64,000 nt of DNA from Tolypeutes matacus (GCA_026826555.1 JAKSZT010053881.1:3906210-3970209); one strand, 5' to 3'; counted from the stretch's first letter, positions 46,521 through 57,629 are shown. The notes: a model not told the origin generated them from the sequence alone. Translations and numbers: made by a program.

Positions 46521-47179
46521 TTACCATTCCCTAAGGAAATAATGCTGAAAATGTAACATGATTCACTTCTAACTTGTTTATAAAATCAGCAACAGGAGAA
46601 GCCAGAATCAAATGGTCACACTTGTGTTGACTTATGCTGTATCTGTTGATAATGTTTATCAAGGCTGGTGAGCCTGAAACTTGAGAAATCATTCCTACAT
46701 TTTTAATGAGGATTTGTGACTTTTTTTTTTTTTTTGTAGCACCAGGTGATTGATTATGGAATATAATAAAGCACTTTTAATAAGTTCATTTTTAAATTAT
46801 AAATATTAAGTTATTTCTTAATATGTACCAACTAATCTAAGAAGGAGTTGTCTACTTGTACTTGAAATCTATTGAAGGCATAGAATTAAAATGTTTTATA
46901 AAGTTCTTACCAGTAAAGTTTAAGATTACTTTTCAGTTATTTTCTTTTTTTTTCCTTTATTTTCAGCCATAATTTTTAAATTCTTCTTGTTTACTTTATT
47001 GTGACACAAATAATCATAAAACATTTCCCTGATATCCACATACTCTATTTTATTTAAAGCAATTCATAGTCTTCTTTCCACATAGGAGCAATACTGCAAG
47101 TGTCTACATATAATTTCAGGATGTCCCTAAACAGAATGAAAGTGCTGATTTCATCTTTTGTTATTTTGTTCTATGTCAG

Positions 47180-47318
47180 ATTTGGTGTGAAGAAGAAGCC
47201 AATTTACATTAATGTCATCAGGGATCCTATTGAGAGGCTAGTTTCTTACTATTACTTTCTGAGATTTGGAGATGATTATAGACCAGGGTTAAGGAGACGA
47301 AAACAAGGAGACAAAAAG
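47180..47318 (+). CDS. HS2ST1: HS2ST1 exon 4: PAPS 3'-phosphate-binding region
   Basis: This exon encodes the last base of Lys150 and residues 151-196. [20 protein letters not shown] begins the exon and contains the 3'-phosphate-binding segment ([13 protein letters not shown]) typical of Golgi sulfotransferases; in the human enzyme Arg164 and Ser172 contact PAPS. The basic stretch [11 protein letters not shown] near the end lies where the family contacts the sulfated heparan chain. The acceptor is a T-rich tract ending CTATGTCAG and the donor is AAG|GTAATA. The 139-bp exon enters in phase 2 and leaves in phase 0. There is no stop, frameshift or lost motif. Confidence 0.96.
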
Positions 47319-47690
47319 GTAATATTTTAATTTTAAGGTTTTTATGAAGAGAATTGTTTATGAAATGTGATGAACAATGTGGTTTTTATTTATTATTGAT
47401 TATAAATGTTCTACTTGCTTATTGTGGAAATTTTGAAAAGAACAGTAAAGTATAAAGAAGCAAAAGTAAGACCAGAAAAATAAATGATATATTAGAAAAT
47501 AAGATATATTATACTTTGGTTTTGGGGCTGAATATTTGTTTTAATATTATAACCCTGCTAATAATTTTCTATCAGACCATTATAATTATTCATTAATATA
47601 GTATATTTGTATATGCACTTTGGTCCTCTTAGTCTTGATGATGATATTATATTGATTTGTGATCATCAATTTAGAAACTCTTGCTAAAGC
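47319..47690. other. Start of intron 4, no feature recognised
   Basis: A+T-rich. ATGTTCTACTTGCTTATTGT onward may be an eroded old repeat. Confidence 0.4.
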
Positions 47691-47699
47691 AACTACTTT

Positions 47700-48290
47700 T
47701 TACCCCCCATAGAATGCATTCTCCAGAGTATTGTCAGAGTTCTTTTTCTTAGGAAACCAAACTGATTTGTTACTTCTCTGGAACATATTTATTGGAACCT
47801 CATTGCTCTAGGATTGTCCAAAGCATGGGAAACACAATCTGACATAGTCTGAGACCTACCTCTTCTGCCTCATTTTCCCTCAGGAGCCCTGTGCTTCAGC
47901 CACATGAAATGTCACCACCCTCCAAATTCATTGCTTCATACTTTTTGCCAGGTGTTGTTCCTATATTTAGGATGCCTCTCCTTCACCCTGGAACTCTGTG
48001 TCTAACTTTGAGATTCAGCTTAAATGTTATCACTTCCTTAAAATCTTTTCTGATACTCCTGTGCAGAAGTGGTCATTTCCTTTTCCAGGGTCTCACAGTA
48101 CTCCATTCAGATCTCTATTTTTTTAAGCATTTATTTCATGATAATTGGATAATCTATTTACATATATGTCTTCTCCTAAATATGATGAACTTCCTGAAGC
48201 AGAGCTATAATTCATTCACTGTATTTCCCCAGTATCCAGTACAGTGCCTAGTTCATCTGTAAGTGCCTATTAAGTGATTAAATGAGTGAT
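47700..48290 (+). mobile_element. L2, 3' half, sense
   Basis: GCCAGGTGTTGTTCCTATAT, 'GAGATTCAGCTTAAATGTTA', CATTTATTTCATGATAATTG and 'CAGTACAGTGCCTAGTTCAT' are in L2 order. Confidence 0.75.
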
Positions 48291-48511
48291 TTCTGCACCT
48301 TTTTAAACTTAAAATGTTACACAGTGGTGATGCTAGATACTTGGTATTTTGTAATACAGATCAACATCCAGTGTGTCCTTTTTTTCATATAAGATGGCAG
48401 TGGTTTGTTGTTTTGCTTAACTTTTTTATATTTTCTAGAAATTACTCTTGCTTTTCTTAGTCACAAAGTTTTAGGCAGAAGGTTCTGAATGATCCAAACA
48501 CAGTTAACCAG

Positions 48512-48962
48512 CTGTATTAGTTTCCTAGAGCCACTGTAGCAAAGTGCCACAAACTGGGTGTCCTAAAATAACAGAAATTTATTTTCTCACAGTTCTGGAG
48601 GATAGAAGTCCAAAGTCAAGGTGTCATATGCTCGTGCTTTCTCTTAAGGCTTTAGGAGAGGATCCTTCCTTGCCCCTCCCTAGCTTCCAGTGGTTGCTGA
48701 CAGTTTTTGTGTTCCTTGGCTTGTAGATGTATCACTCTGATCTCTGCCTTCTTTGTCACAGATGAAGGTGGCCGTGTGTGTGTCTTCTCTTCTTATAAGG
48801 ACACTAGTCATATTGGATTATGGCCCACCCTAATTCATTATGACCTCACCTTAACTTGATTATATCTGCAAAGCCCCTATTTCCAAATAACTTCACATTC
48901 ATAGGTTCCAGGGGCTAAGACTTCAACTTACATATTTGAAGTACATAATTTAACCCATAACA
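48512..48962 (-). mobile_element. MLT1-like solo LTR, antisense
   Basis: It begins TGTATTAGTTTCCTAGAGCC. 'TTTATTTTCTCACAGTTCTG', TCTTCTCTTCTTATAAGGAC and 'GCCCACCCTAATTCATTATG' follow, and it ends near ATTTAACCCATAACA. This is the whole MLT1-type pattern in reverse, with no internal sequence attached, so it is a solo LTR. Confidence 0.8.
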
Positions 48963-48969
48963 TCAACCA

Positions 48970-49384
48970 AACCTCTTTTCAGTGCTCATATATCTCTTAG
49001 AATTATTTAATCTCCTAAAAAATATGTGTATTTATGTTATTAGGAACATTCTACAAAATATTATAAAATCTATTGATACAACTTTTGTGATCTAGTACTT
49101 TAGAAATTATTGATATTTATTTCTAAATTCACTTTAACTCTTACTACTTTCTTTTTCTTTTATTGTCGCTCTATCATTTACACTACCTCTTACTCAGTAA
49201 ATGTTAGTAGTATCCATCTCTCTCACTCAACCAAAGGGATACTAAGATTGGTAAAGAAAAGATTTGTGGTTATGTAAGTCCCTACATCCACCAGTTGTCA
49301 CTATCAGCCCTGGATGTCATGGTTTTGTGGTTGTATATCCTGTATAGTTGGGGGATAGGGTAATAATAATCCTCAATAATTAAT
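48970..49384. other. Intron 4 sequence, no feature recognised
   Basis: A+T-rich, no named repeat or frame. Confidence 0.4.
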
Positions 49385-49655
49385 ATTATCAACAATAAAA
49401 GCTCACATTTATTGAGCACTTAACATGTATCAGCCACTGTTTTAAGTTCTTTATATGTATTTTATATTAATTAGCCTATACAACAATCCTTTGAGATATT
49501 TCCTGTTATTGTCCCCATTTTACAGATAAGGAAACTAAGGCACAGAAAGATTGAAATACCTTGCTGAGTGTTGTGAACCAAGTAGCAGAGCTGAAATTTA
49601 AACCCAAGCACTCTTAATTCCAGAACCCACAATATTAACATCTATACTCGTTAAA
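49385..49655 (-). mobile_element. MIR SINE, antisense, nearly full length
   Basis: 'CACATTTATTGAGCACTTAA', 'TGTCCCCATTTTACAGATAA', GGAAACTAAGGCACAGAAAG and 'GCAGAGCTGAAATTTAAACC' give the conserved MIR core in reverse. Confidence 0.85.
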
Positions 49656-49659
49656 AAGG

Positions 49660-51220
49660 AGGGAGGGAATACACCATGTTACTCAACAATTTTTGTGTGA
49701 GAGATGTTCCAAAGTTGCATATTCAGCACTCATGAAAAAACTCAGATATTTTAGCATTATCTCCCTTTCATAAGTTTAAATTTTAGGTAGTTATGCTATC
49801 TCAAACCTGGAATTTAATCTTTCTCCACATAGGGTTTGGATTTGTTTTTGTTTTTAATGACATATATATCAATATACCTTGTTATTTAGATATAGTAGTA
49901 TTGTTGTATTTCCTTAATTCTATAAGGGCAGGGCCATATAGAGATGCTTTATTGAAGTGAACAATTTTTTTTTCACTGATGTGTATGAAGGTTTATTATT
50001 CTAACATGGACTTTGACGTGAGAAATGATGTCAGGCTCCCTTCCCAGAAAAGGCAGGGAAAAGGGTGGGTGGAAGGATCTGCATCTGAATTTAGTGCTTA
50101 GACAGAACACAGATGAAGGGGACCAACCCCTTTATATTCCAGAATGCAGTTGGGAAGGGAAGGCTCTATCCAAAGGGGACCACACTCTCAGTAAAACTTC
50201 AGAAGTGATCACCACCAGGACTTTCAACAGGCAGACAACACCCAGTTGCTAAGAGTACAGCCTCTGTATTGAAACTTAAGGAGAGGCTTCTGGAAAGTGG
50301 CTGAGATACTTGGGCAACTAAAAGTTGTAACCTGCGTGCAAGGAAGCCCATTTCCTTGGATTGGGACAGTGTAGCAGAAAAATACATTGTAAATGAGGTG
50401 TTCAGGGATTTGGAAGTGGGGTGGGATGGGGGAGGTAAGTGCTAAATCCTAGATCTGGTTGGCAGCAAAGGAACCTGAGAAGGCATTAGAGGGGCTAGCA
50501 GCCATGTAGAGTGAACAGTTATTTTGTTTTGTGATAGGCTGAGTGTACCTTTTCAGTTTTGGAAATACATTGATGATTACAAAATTTTAATAATTTGACC
50601 TGTTTTAAGTGATACAAATCTTAGTAACATTCTAAGACCTAAATGAGTTTAATGACATTAATACTTGCTTTATTGCAAATGACTACTTAATATAGCCTTA
50701 ATGGCAAGGGTTTTCCTTAAACTCATATCTGTAAAGGTACAACACAGCATTGCACATAACATTTCTGAAAATTGCTGGATATTTGAGGATAATGGAGATT
50801 TAAGGGTGGCCACAATGATGTTGGAAATACCTTGCAACAGCACTTATTTTCAAAAACTCTAGATAGCTTCATTTTTCAGGAAATTGTATATTATTTGTAC
50901 CTCAAGTGATACTTTGAAGGATATTAGACAACATTCATTCAGTACAGCACTCATGGCAACTGTTTTGTTTCAAGCTACAATACTCTAATTATCTGAACTG
51001 ATTTCTGATTCTACTCTCAAACAATAATTTCAGGCACATTTCAGGTATAGGTACACCTATGATAGTTTCAGTTGACCTCATAAGAAATAAAAGATTTATT
51101 TGGGAGATTTCAAATACTCTGTTTTTCATATACTAGAAATAAAGTCTTATTTAATTTAATCTCTGCCTAGTACCTGGAAAATCAGGACATTATGTAATTT
51201 GATTAAATCAGTGGTTCTCA
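49660..51220. other. Intron 4 sequence, no feature recognised
   Basis: Mostly unique. The G+A-rich part at 50,000-50,520 might be an eroded repeat, but I cannot name it. Confidence 0.4.
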
Positions 51221-51221
51221 T

Positions 51222-51620
51222 ACTTTTTAGCCTCAGAACCCCTTTTATAATCTTAAAATTTAGTGAGGAATCAGGTGGGTTGAGGGAAAAATACACCAAA
51301 TGTAAGATATTGGCTATAGTTAGTAGTACTGTTTTGATGATGCTCTTTCATAGTTTTTAACAAATGTTTCACAACAATGCAAGGTGGTGGTGGTGGTGGG
51401 GTCATGTATGGGAGGCCTGTGTGATAATACACATGTTTGTTTTGTAAGTTCACAACTTTTACTATATATTAATTATGTATGTTTCATGTATGAATGATAT
51501 ACTTCAGTAAACTTTTTTAAATGAAAAAAAAAATTATTGAGGACCCCAAAGAGCTTTCTTTGTTTATGGGGTTTTATCTATTGATATTTACCAATATCAG
51601 TAAATTTACCTGTGCCAGTG
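51222..51620 (+). mobile_element. Old DNA-transposon-like repeat split by an L1 tail
   Basis: AGTGGTTCTCATACTTTTTA with CAGAACCCCTTTTATAATC (left) and 'ATTGAGGACCCCAAAGAGCT' with TTATCTATTGATATTTACC (right) are two halves of one known old repeat, probably a hAT type. An L1 3' UTR copy lies between them. Confidence 0.55.
51275..51535 (+). mobile_element. L1 3' UTR insertion, sense
   Basis: GGCTATAGTTAGTAGTACTG, 'AACAAATGTTTCACAACAAT' and 'TGTATGAATGATATACTTCA' followed by a short poly(A) match, in reverse, the copy at 175-440. Confidence 0.65.
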
Positions 51621-51804
51621 ATCTCAGCAAAAGTTGACAGTATCTATCTAAGTTGTTCAACCCAGAGTCAGCCTTGTCCTCTCCTTTCCCAAGGTTTCTG
51701 ATTTGATAGGTGGTTCCTTTTACCAGAAGAGGGATAACAAGAAGAAGAGCAAGTTATAATGGAGTTGTGGGAAGAGATGATGATTTCATATTGGACATGA
51801 CTGA

Positions 51805-51808
51805 ATCA

Positions 51809-51840
<32 letters not shown>

Positions 51841-51843
51841 GGT
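51805..51843. repeat. ATAG/ACAG microsatellite
   Basis: About five ATAG units are followed by four ACAG units (51,808-51,840). It is likely variable in length between individuals. Confidence 0.8.
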
Positions 51844-51849
51844 ATTCTC

Positions 51850-53390
51850 TAGAAATTGTACCTGAAGAAATAGGTTTGAACTAAATTATAGAATTGGAAA
51901 TCATCAACATGAAGTGGGATTTGAAACCATAGAATTGAATGGAATTGTACTTGGAATATATAGAGTATGAAAGAAGACCAGTGAAAAGGGAAGAAGAAAA
52001 AGGGAGAAGAGGAGATCCAAATCTGGAGCTCTGGGGAGTGCCAACATTTAAGAGGTAGGCAGAGAAAAAGGAATATGCCAGGGAGACTGAGGTCAGAGAA
52101 TCAGAAAGACAAGCCTCAAGTCCTTCAAATGGATACGAAAAGTTTCCATTGCAAAGAGGTTAGTGAACTGAGAATTGAAAACTGCCCCTTAGATTTGTCA
52201 ATGAAGAGATCAGTAGTGTCTTCAGGGAAAGGAATTGAAGTGGGATCCAAAGGGTTGAGGAATGACTTTTAAGAGATGAGAAAATTGAGACACAGAGGAA
52301 AGACTATTTTGAGAAAGAAGTTTGGCTCTGAAAGGAATAGAAAACATCAGGGAATGTTTCATTAAGGTGACGGACACTTAGGCATATTGATATATCTGAA
52401 GAGAGCAAGAGGGTGAAGATACGAGAAACTGGAGAAAAATTGAGGAAGTGGGGTCTGAGGAGGTGGTGAGAATGGTACTCAGAGATAAAAGGAGGAAATA
52501 CTTCTAAGGTAGAGACTATAGGAAACTACAGATGCAGATAAGCTTTTATCTAAGCAGGAAATCAAGGGAGTGCCTTCTTAGCTTCAGTTTTCTATATAAA
52601 ATATGAAGCAAGATAATTTGTTGAAGGGGTTTGAATGTAAATATAGTTGCTATTGCTATACAAGCATCAAGTATCAAATTGTTTAATTTTCTTAATCTTT
52701 GCTTTTAGGAATTAAACATCTAAACTCATCTAAATAGCCTAAAGAATATTCCTAGTTATTTCATGCTTTTTAAAATCATTTGTACCTAGTTCACAAAGAA
52801 TTTATCTTTCTAATCATTGATGATTTTTAAGTGAAAAGCTGGTCATATCTTTTAAGAACTTTTCATTTTTCTGTTGTACTGAACCTGAGTGTTGTAAAAG
52901 AGGAAAAGACTCTGGAGTTTTTGTTTGTTTTCACTTTTTATTTTAAGACTTGAAGTTTTGTAAAAGAGGTCTAATGGAAGTTAACAAGGAAGCAGAAGAT
53001 TTTGGGGCCAGGCATTGGAGCCACAGTTGTCTTCTGTACTTCAGACAGAAGACTGGCACCATTGCAGTCAGTGTAGCAGTTCTTGATTATGATCTCAGTG
53101 GATTGGTTCATCAAGTTGTATGTAGTGTCTCAATTTGGTTTCTTTCAGTAGGAAATACTTTGTTTACTCTATTTATCAAATATTTATATGGAAATGGAAG
53201 AATTTCTATACAAAGGTCTGGCACACTCATATTCAGCCAATTTTTGATTGTTTTTTTTTCCTCCACATCTTCTCTGCTGCTGGCCATCTTTAAGTTGTTT
53301 CTTTCAGTTGGCAGAGGAGAAACATTTCCCCCAAATAATAAGAAGGAACCCATTAAAGGAGGCAAAACCCAAACTATTTTTATGCTTTTA
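51850..53390. other. Intron 4 sequence; G+A-rich old repeat text, otherwise nothing recognised
   Basis: 51,950-52,560 (GAGCTCTGGGGAGTGCCAAC, 'GAAGTGGGATCCAAAGGGTT') resembles unassigned ancient repeat text. The rest shows no feature. A 183-codon frame (52,950-53,501) runs into the LTR and has no protein character. Confidence 0.4.
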
Positions 53391-53395
53391 TATGG

Positions 53396-53931
53396 TGACA
53401 GTTTGAAGTTATTTTATGAACACCAAAAAGAAAAAGATTATGTTTCTCAACCAATCCATTCCTATGGGTGTGAGACCCTTTTAACTGGACTTTGTCAGTG
53501 AGGCATGACTGGGGTTGAGTCTCCACCCTCTTGCTGGTTCTGATATAAATGGAGACACAGAGAGAAAGACAGACACAGAGAGAAAGGAAGCTGCCATGTG
53601 AGAGAGAGGACTTCAGGAAAACAGAGAAGCCCCAACAGGCTCAGAGAGATCCTGGAGTCTATAAACAGCAAAGCACAGAGGCAGGGAAAGGGGCCCCCAA
53701 GGGGCTAGCCCCACAGAGCAGCTCAAGATTGAGGAGATGAGCCCTGCCATATGCCTGATTGCCATATGGCAGTACACCAAGGTCAGCAGTAGCTGACTTT
53801 GGTGAGAAGGTCTTGATTTGAACATATGATGGCCTCAGAATTGTAATCTTTTGCCCCTAACAAATTTCCCATTATGAAAGCCAACCCATTTCTGATACTT
53901 CACATTGGCAGCCCTTTGGCAAACTAAGACA
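53396..53931 (+). repeat. MaLR-type LTR A (5')
   Basis: Starts TGACAGTTTGAAG, has TATAAAT at 53,544-53,550 and ends ACTAAGACA. The polyadenylation hexamer is degenerate (AACAAA). It is more like C than B: A and C share GAGAGAGAGGACTTCAGGAA and lack a B-specific insert of about 45 bp. Confidence 0.85.
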
Positions 53932-53936
53932 GAAAT

Positions 53937-53955
53937 TGGTACCAGGAGAGTGGGG
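53937..53955 (+). other. MaLR-type primer binding site (tRNA-Leu)
   Basis: TGGTACCAGGAGAGTGGGG lies 5 bp after LTR A. Apart from an extra AG it fits the leucine-tRNA primer site used by ERV-L-like elements, and the partner after LTR B (GTTACCAGGAGTGGGG) lacks that AG. Confidence 0.8.
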
Positions 53956-53980
53956 TCTGTGCTGCTTGCAATTACCAAAA

Positions 53981-54580
53981 ATGTTCGAACAGCTATATAA
54001 ATGGGTTAGGGGTAGTTTTTGGAGGAATTGCAAGATCCTTGAAGAGACAGTTGGTAAAAATACAGATGCTAAAGATAGTTCTGATATGGCCTTAAACAGA
54101 AATGATGAATGTGTTATTGGAAACTGGAGGAAAGGTGATCTTTGTTTTAAAGTGGCAGAAAACTTGGCAAAATTGACTTCTGATGTTAGATGGAAGGCAC
54201 AATTTGAAAATGATGCGTTTGGACATTTAAACGAAGAGATTTCCAAAGTAAGTGTGGAAAACGCAGCCTGGCTTTTCTTCACAGCTTATAGCAAAATGCG
54301 AGAGGAAAGAGATAAGCTGAGAATTAAATTGCTGGGCACAAAGAAACCAGAGATAGATGATTTGGGAAATTCTAAGCTTCCAGAAAACAAGCCCCCAGAG
54401 GATATTGCCCCATGTGAGGCCTTAACTAAACTTGGAAATAGGCAGCCATTTCAGTGCAAGTCAGGATTGGAAATGCAGTTACCCAGGAAAGTCTTACTGT
54501 CTGACAACTTGGACCCCTATGAACTGCATGCAAAACTGACAAGCTGTTTGCAAGATCTGTATGAACAAAACCGCTGTTAA
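53981..54580 (+). pseudogene. MaLR-type gag-like open frame, about 199 codons
   Basis: Starting at the ATG at 53,981 (MFEQLYKWVRGSFWRNCKIL) there is no stop until 54,580. The frame also runs open upstream into the primer site without an ATG. The middle part (VENAAWLFFTAYSKMREERD) has a helical, charged pattern. In position and layout it matches the N-terminal gag piece of the ERV-L at 22,163-22,741. It would be a structural protein fragment. No zinc knuckle or protease follows. The open length is notable for such an old element, but chance survival is possible. Confidence 0.6.
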
Positions 54581-55432
54581 CCTGGACTAAAAGGAACAAG
54601 GAGGGGAGATATTGAAGGAAAAATGGCTTCAAGAGGAAAACTGTGGAAGCTGAGGTCTGGGTTTGGGACATCGTCCCGGGCCAGGAAGGGGAAAGGGTGA
54701 GTTTGCCCTGGCATTTCAAGCGGGTAGACCTTCCAGCCTGTTGCTTAGGGAGAGTTTGGCCATCCCAGGCTACAAAGAGGATAGAGCACATCCCTCAAAG
54801 ATTAGAGAAAGTTAGGTCAACACCCACTGTTCTGAGGGGGTTGGCCCTTTATGCCACAGTTTAGGGAGAATGTTGCTACCACCCCCACTGTACTAAGGAG
54901 GTTTAGACTGTCTCCAAGAGATTGGGGAAAGTATGGACATCACCCAGTGTTCTTGGAGGGTGAGATCTAGACCTTGGCCACCACCCAGATACTTGATGAG
55001 GGTGGAACCAAGATTATGGCCTTTGGGCAAGCTCTTGGAAAGGGTGGATCCCCATGAGGCCCTGAGGAGAAGACATCGTTCTAGAGATGACTCTCAGAGT
55101 TTGAAATCTAATGGAGTATGCCCTGCAGGTTTTTGGAACTGTTTGGGACCTGTGACACCTGTTTTCCTTCCAGTTTCTCCTTATGCTATTGCAAATGTTT
55201 ATCCTATGTCTGTCCCTTCTTTATATATTGAAAACAGATAACTTGTTTTGTAAGTTTTGCAGGTCTGCAACCAGAGGGGAATGTTGCCCCAAGACAAACT
55301 GCAAGCCTGTAACTGATTTTTATGAGATTTTGTACTTAGCATTGGTACTGAAATGATTTAAGGTTTTTGAAATACTGTGCTATAATGAGTGTATTTTGCA
55401 TATGGAAAGAACATGTGTTTTGGGGATTTCAG
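54581..55432 (+). other. MaLR-type internal non-coding region
   Basis: Repetitive G+A-rich text follows, with recurring CCACTGTTCTGAGG / CCACTGTACTAAGG / CCCAGTGTTCTTGG units about every 70 bp (54,820-54,960), then the conserved MaLR internal 3' end. A 102-codon frame at 54,933 has no family I know. Confidence 0.6.
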
Positions 55433-56006
55433 TAGCTGTTTGAAATTTTTTTATGAACCCCCAAAAGAAAAAGATTTTGTTTCTCAACTAATCCATTCCT
55501 ATGGGTATGAGACCCATTTGATTGGACTATGTCAGTGAAGCGTGACTCAGGTTGAGTCTCCACCCTCTTACTGGAGCTTTATATAAATGGAGACACACAG
55601 AGGAAGGAAGCCACCAGTTTTGAGCCTGACATATGAGAGGAAAAAGGAAAGAGAGAGAGGACTCCAAGTTCGCCTACCCCTGAAGAAAGGCAGAGAAGCC
55701 CCAAAAGACTGAGAGAGATCCCAGAGTCTAGAATCAGCAGAGCACAGAGGTACAGAAAGAAGCCCCCTGAGGGGCTGGGACCACAGAGCATCTTAAGTCT
55801 GCGGAGACAAGCCCTGCCATATGCCTGATTGCCATGTGGCAGTATGCCAGAATTACCAGTAGCTGACTTTGGTGAGAAAGCATCTTTGGTGCCTTGATTT
55901 GGACATTTCATGGCCTTGGAGCTATAAACTTTTGCTCCAAATAAAATTCCCATTATAAAAGCCAATTCTGATACTTTGCATTGGCAGCCTTTGGCAAACG
56001 AATACA
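55433..56006 (+). repeat. MaLR-type LTR B (middle)
   Basis: Full length, with TATAAAT at 55,582-55,588, AATAAA at 55,939 and the end CGAATACA. It joins naturally to the internal 3' end on its left and to a primer site on its right. It carries an extra segment (AAAAGGAAAGAGAGAGAGGA and on to 'CTACCCCTGAAGAAAGG') absent from A and C. Confidence 0.85.
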
Positions 56007-56203
56007 GAAATTGTTACCAGGAGTGGGGTTCATGCTGCTTGCAATTACCAAAAATGTTGGAACGGCTTTATAAATGGGTAAGGAGTATTTTTTGAAGGAA
56101 TTATGTGATGCTTGATTAAAAAAAAAAAAAAAAAAAAAAAAGGCCTAGATTATTTGAAGAGACTGTTGGTAAAAATATGGATGTCAAAGACAGTTCTGAT
56201 AAG

Positions 56204-56618
56204 GCCTCTTGCTAGGTCTGATAAAAACAGACACACAGAGAGAAAGGAAGCTGCCATATTTGATCCTGCCATGTGAGAGAGAGGACTTCAGGAAAAGAGA
56301 AGCCCCAAGAAGCTGAGAGAGGTTCCAGAGTCTGGAAACAGCAGAACACAGAGGCAGGGAAGGAGGCCCCCAAGGGGCTGGGCCCACAGAGCAGCTCAAA
56401 CTTGAGGAGATGAGCCCTGCCATATGCCTGATCACCACATGGTAGGACACCAATATCAACAGTAACTGACTTTGGTGAGATAGCATCTCTGATGGTGCCT
56501 CAATTTGGACATTTAATGGCCTCAGAATTGTAAGCTTTTATCCCTAATAAATTTCCCATTATAAAAGCCAACCCATTTCTGGTACTTTGCATTGTCAGCT
56601 CTTTGGCAAACTAAGACA
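56204..56618 (+). repeat. MaLR-type LTR C (3', 5'-deleted)
   Basis: It begins at CCTCTTGCTAGG, fused directly to internal sequence (GACAGTTCTGATAAGGCCT), so the first 130 or so LTR bases are lost. AATAAA lies at 56,546 and the end is ACTAAGACA, next to TATGG. Confidence 0.85.
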
Positions 56619-56988
56619 TATGGTTTAATAAAACATTTGTTAGGTGATTAAAGTAGATGCTAAGCTGGCTAAAATAAAGAGACCCAAATAATTTAAGTAA
56701 GATTATTTCTCTCCTACATAGAAGCCTAGAGGTGATATCCAGGCTCTTGGAACAGCTTTGTTCCACACTGTAATTCAAGGACCTAGGTTTCTTCCATATT
56801 GTTGCTCTGCCATCCACCACTGCATCTGCTTTCCAGCCCATGGGAAGGAGGGAAGTGGAGGGCAAGCAACTTCCTTTCAGGCATATGACTTAGAAGTTGC
56901 TCATATCACTTCTGACCCCAATCCACTGGCAAGAACTTAGTCTAATGGCCACACCTAACTACAAGAGAGATTAAAACTCTATTACCAG

Positions 56989-57629
56989 TGGCGGATGTGG
57001 CTCAAATGGTTGGGCGTCTGTCTCCCACATGGAAGGACCTGGGTTCAATCCCCGAGACCTCCTGGTAAGATAAAGAAAAATATAGAAGGCACACAGGCTG
57101 CCAGACCCTGTGCGCGGGCACACCGCCAGGCTCAGTATGTGGGTGAGCCCCTAGGCCCTGTGCATGGGTGCATCCCCAGGTCCTGCGCATGGGCGTGCCA
57201 GGCCCCACCAAGCCAGCAGCAAGGTGATGACATAATAGGAGAGTGACACAAGGGAGAGCCAAGATAAGACACACCAAAAAAACAGGAACCAAGGTGGCGC
57301 AGGTGGCAGAACGCCTCTCTCCCACATTGGAGGTTCCCAGGATTGAATCCCAATTAAGATGGGAGAAGAAGGATGAGAAGAGAGGGCAGGAAACAGACAC
57401 AGAGAATTGCCCAGTGAATGGACACAGAAACAGCAAAAAGGGCGGGGGGGCATTGTTAAAAATGGATAAAAGTATGGGATCGGATATAGCTCAACTGGTT
57501 GGGCGTCCGTCTCCCATATGGAGGGACCCGGGTTCGATCCCTGGGACCTCCCGGTAAAAAAAAAAAAAAAAAAAAAAAAAAATGGATAAAAGTAAATAAA
57601 TAAATCTTTAAAAAAAAAAAAAAAAAAAA
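56989..57629 (+). mobile_element. DAS SINE, composite long form, carrying a nested SINE
   Basis: Same unusual body as 11,702: head GTGGCGGATGTGGCTCAAAT, GAAAAATATAGAAGGCACAC, an inner head (AACCAAGGTGGCGCAGGTGG), CCCAGTGAATGGACACAGAA and a G run. Here the middle has an expanded GTGCATGGGTGCA/GCGCATGGGCGTG section. Its A-rich tail is interrupted at 57,475. Confidence 0.85.
57475..57577 (+). mobile_element. DAS SINE, short form, nested in the tail of another DAS
   Basis: Head CGGATATAGCTCAACTGGTT, box B GGTTCGATCCCTGGGACC, then poly(A). The duplication AAAAATGGATAAAAGTA lies at 57,458-57,474 and 57,578-57,594. Confidence 0.92.

Larger units (their letters stand above)
53396..56618 (+). mobile_element. 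Three-LTR MaLR-type provirus (LTR-int-LTR-int-LTR)
   Basis: Three related LTR copies (A 53,396-53,931; B 55,433-56,006; C 56,204-56,618, lacking its 5' part) alternate with internal sequence. The outer ends carry a perfect 5-bp duplication TATGG at 53,391-53,395 and 56,619-56,623. The internal 3' part (TGTCTGTCCCTTCTTTATAT, 'GATAACTTGTTTTGTAAG', CATATGGAAAGAACATGTGT) is the THE1/MST/MLT (MaLR) internal text. No pol is present, as in other MaLR elements, so it depended on ERV-L enzymes. Confidence 0.88.

Noticed and set aside
52950..53501. 183-codon plus-strand frame
   Set aside because: It crosses from unique intron into the start of LTR A, begins at no recognisable context, has long hydrophobic runs from T-rich DNA, and matches no family I know.
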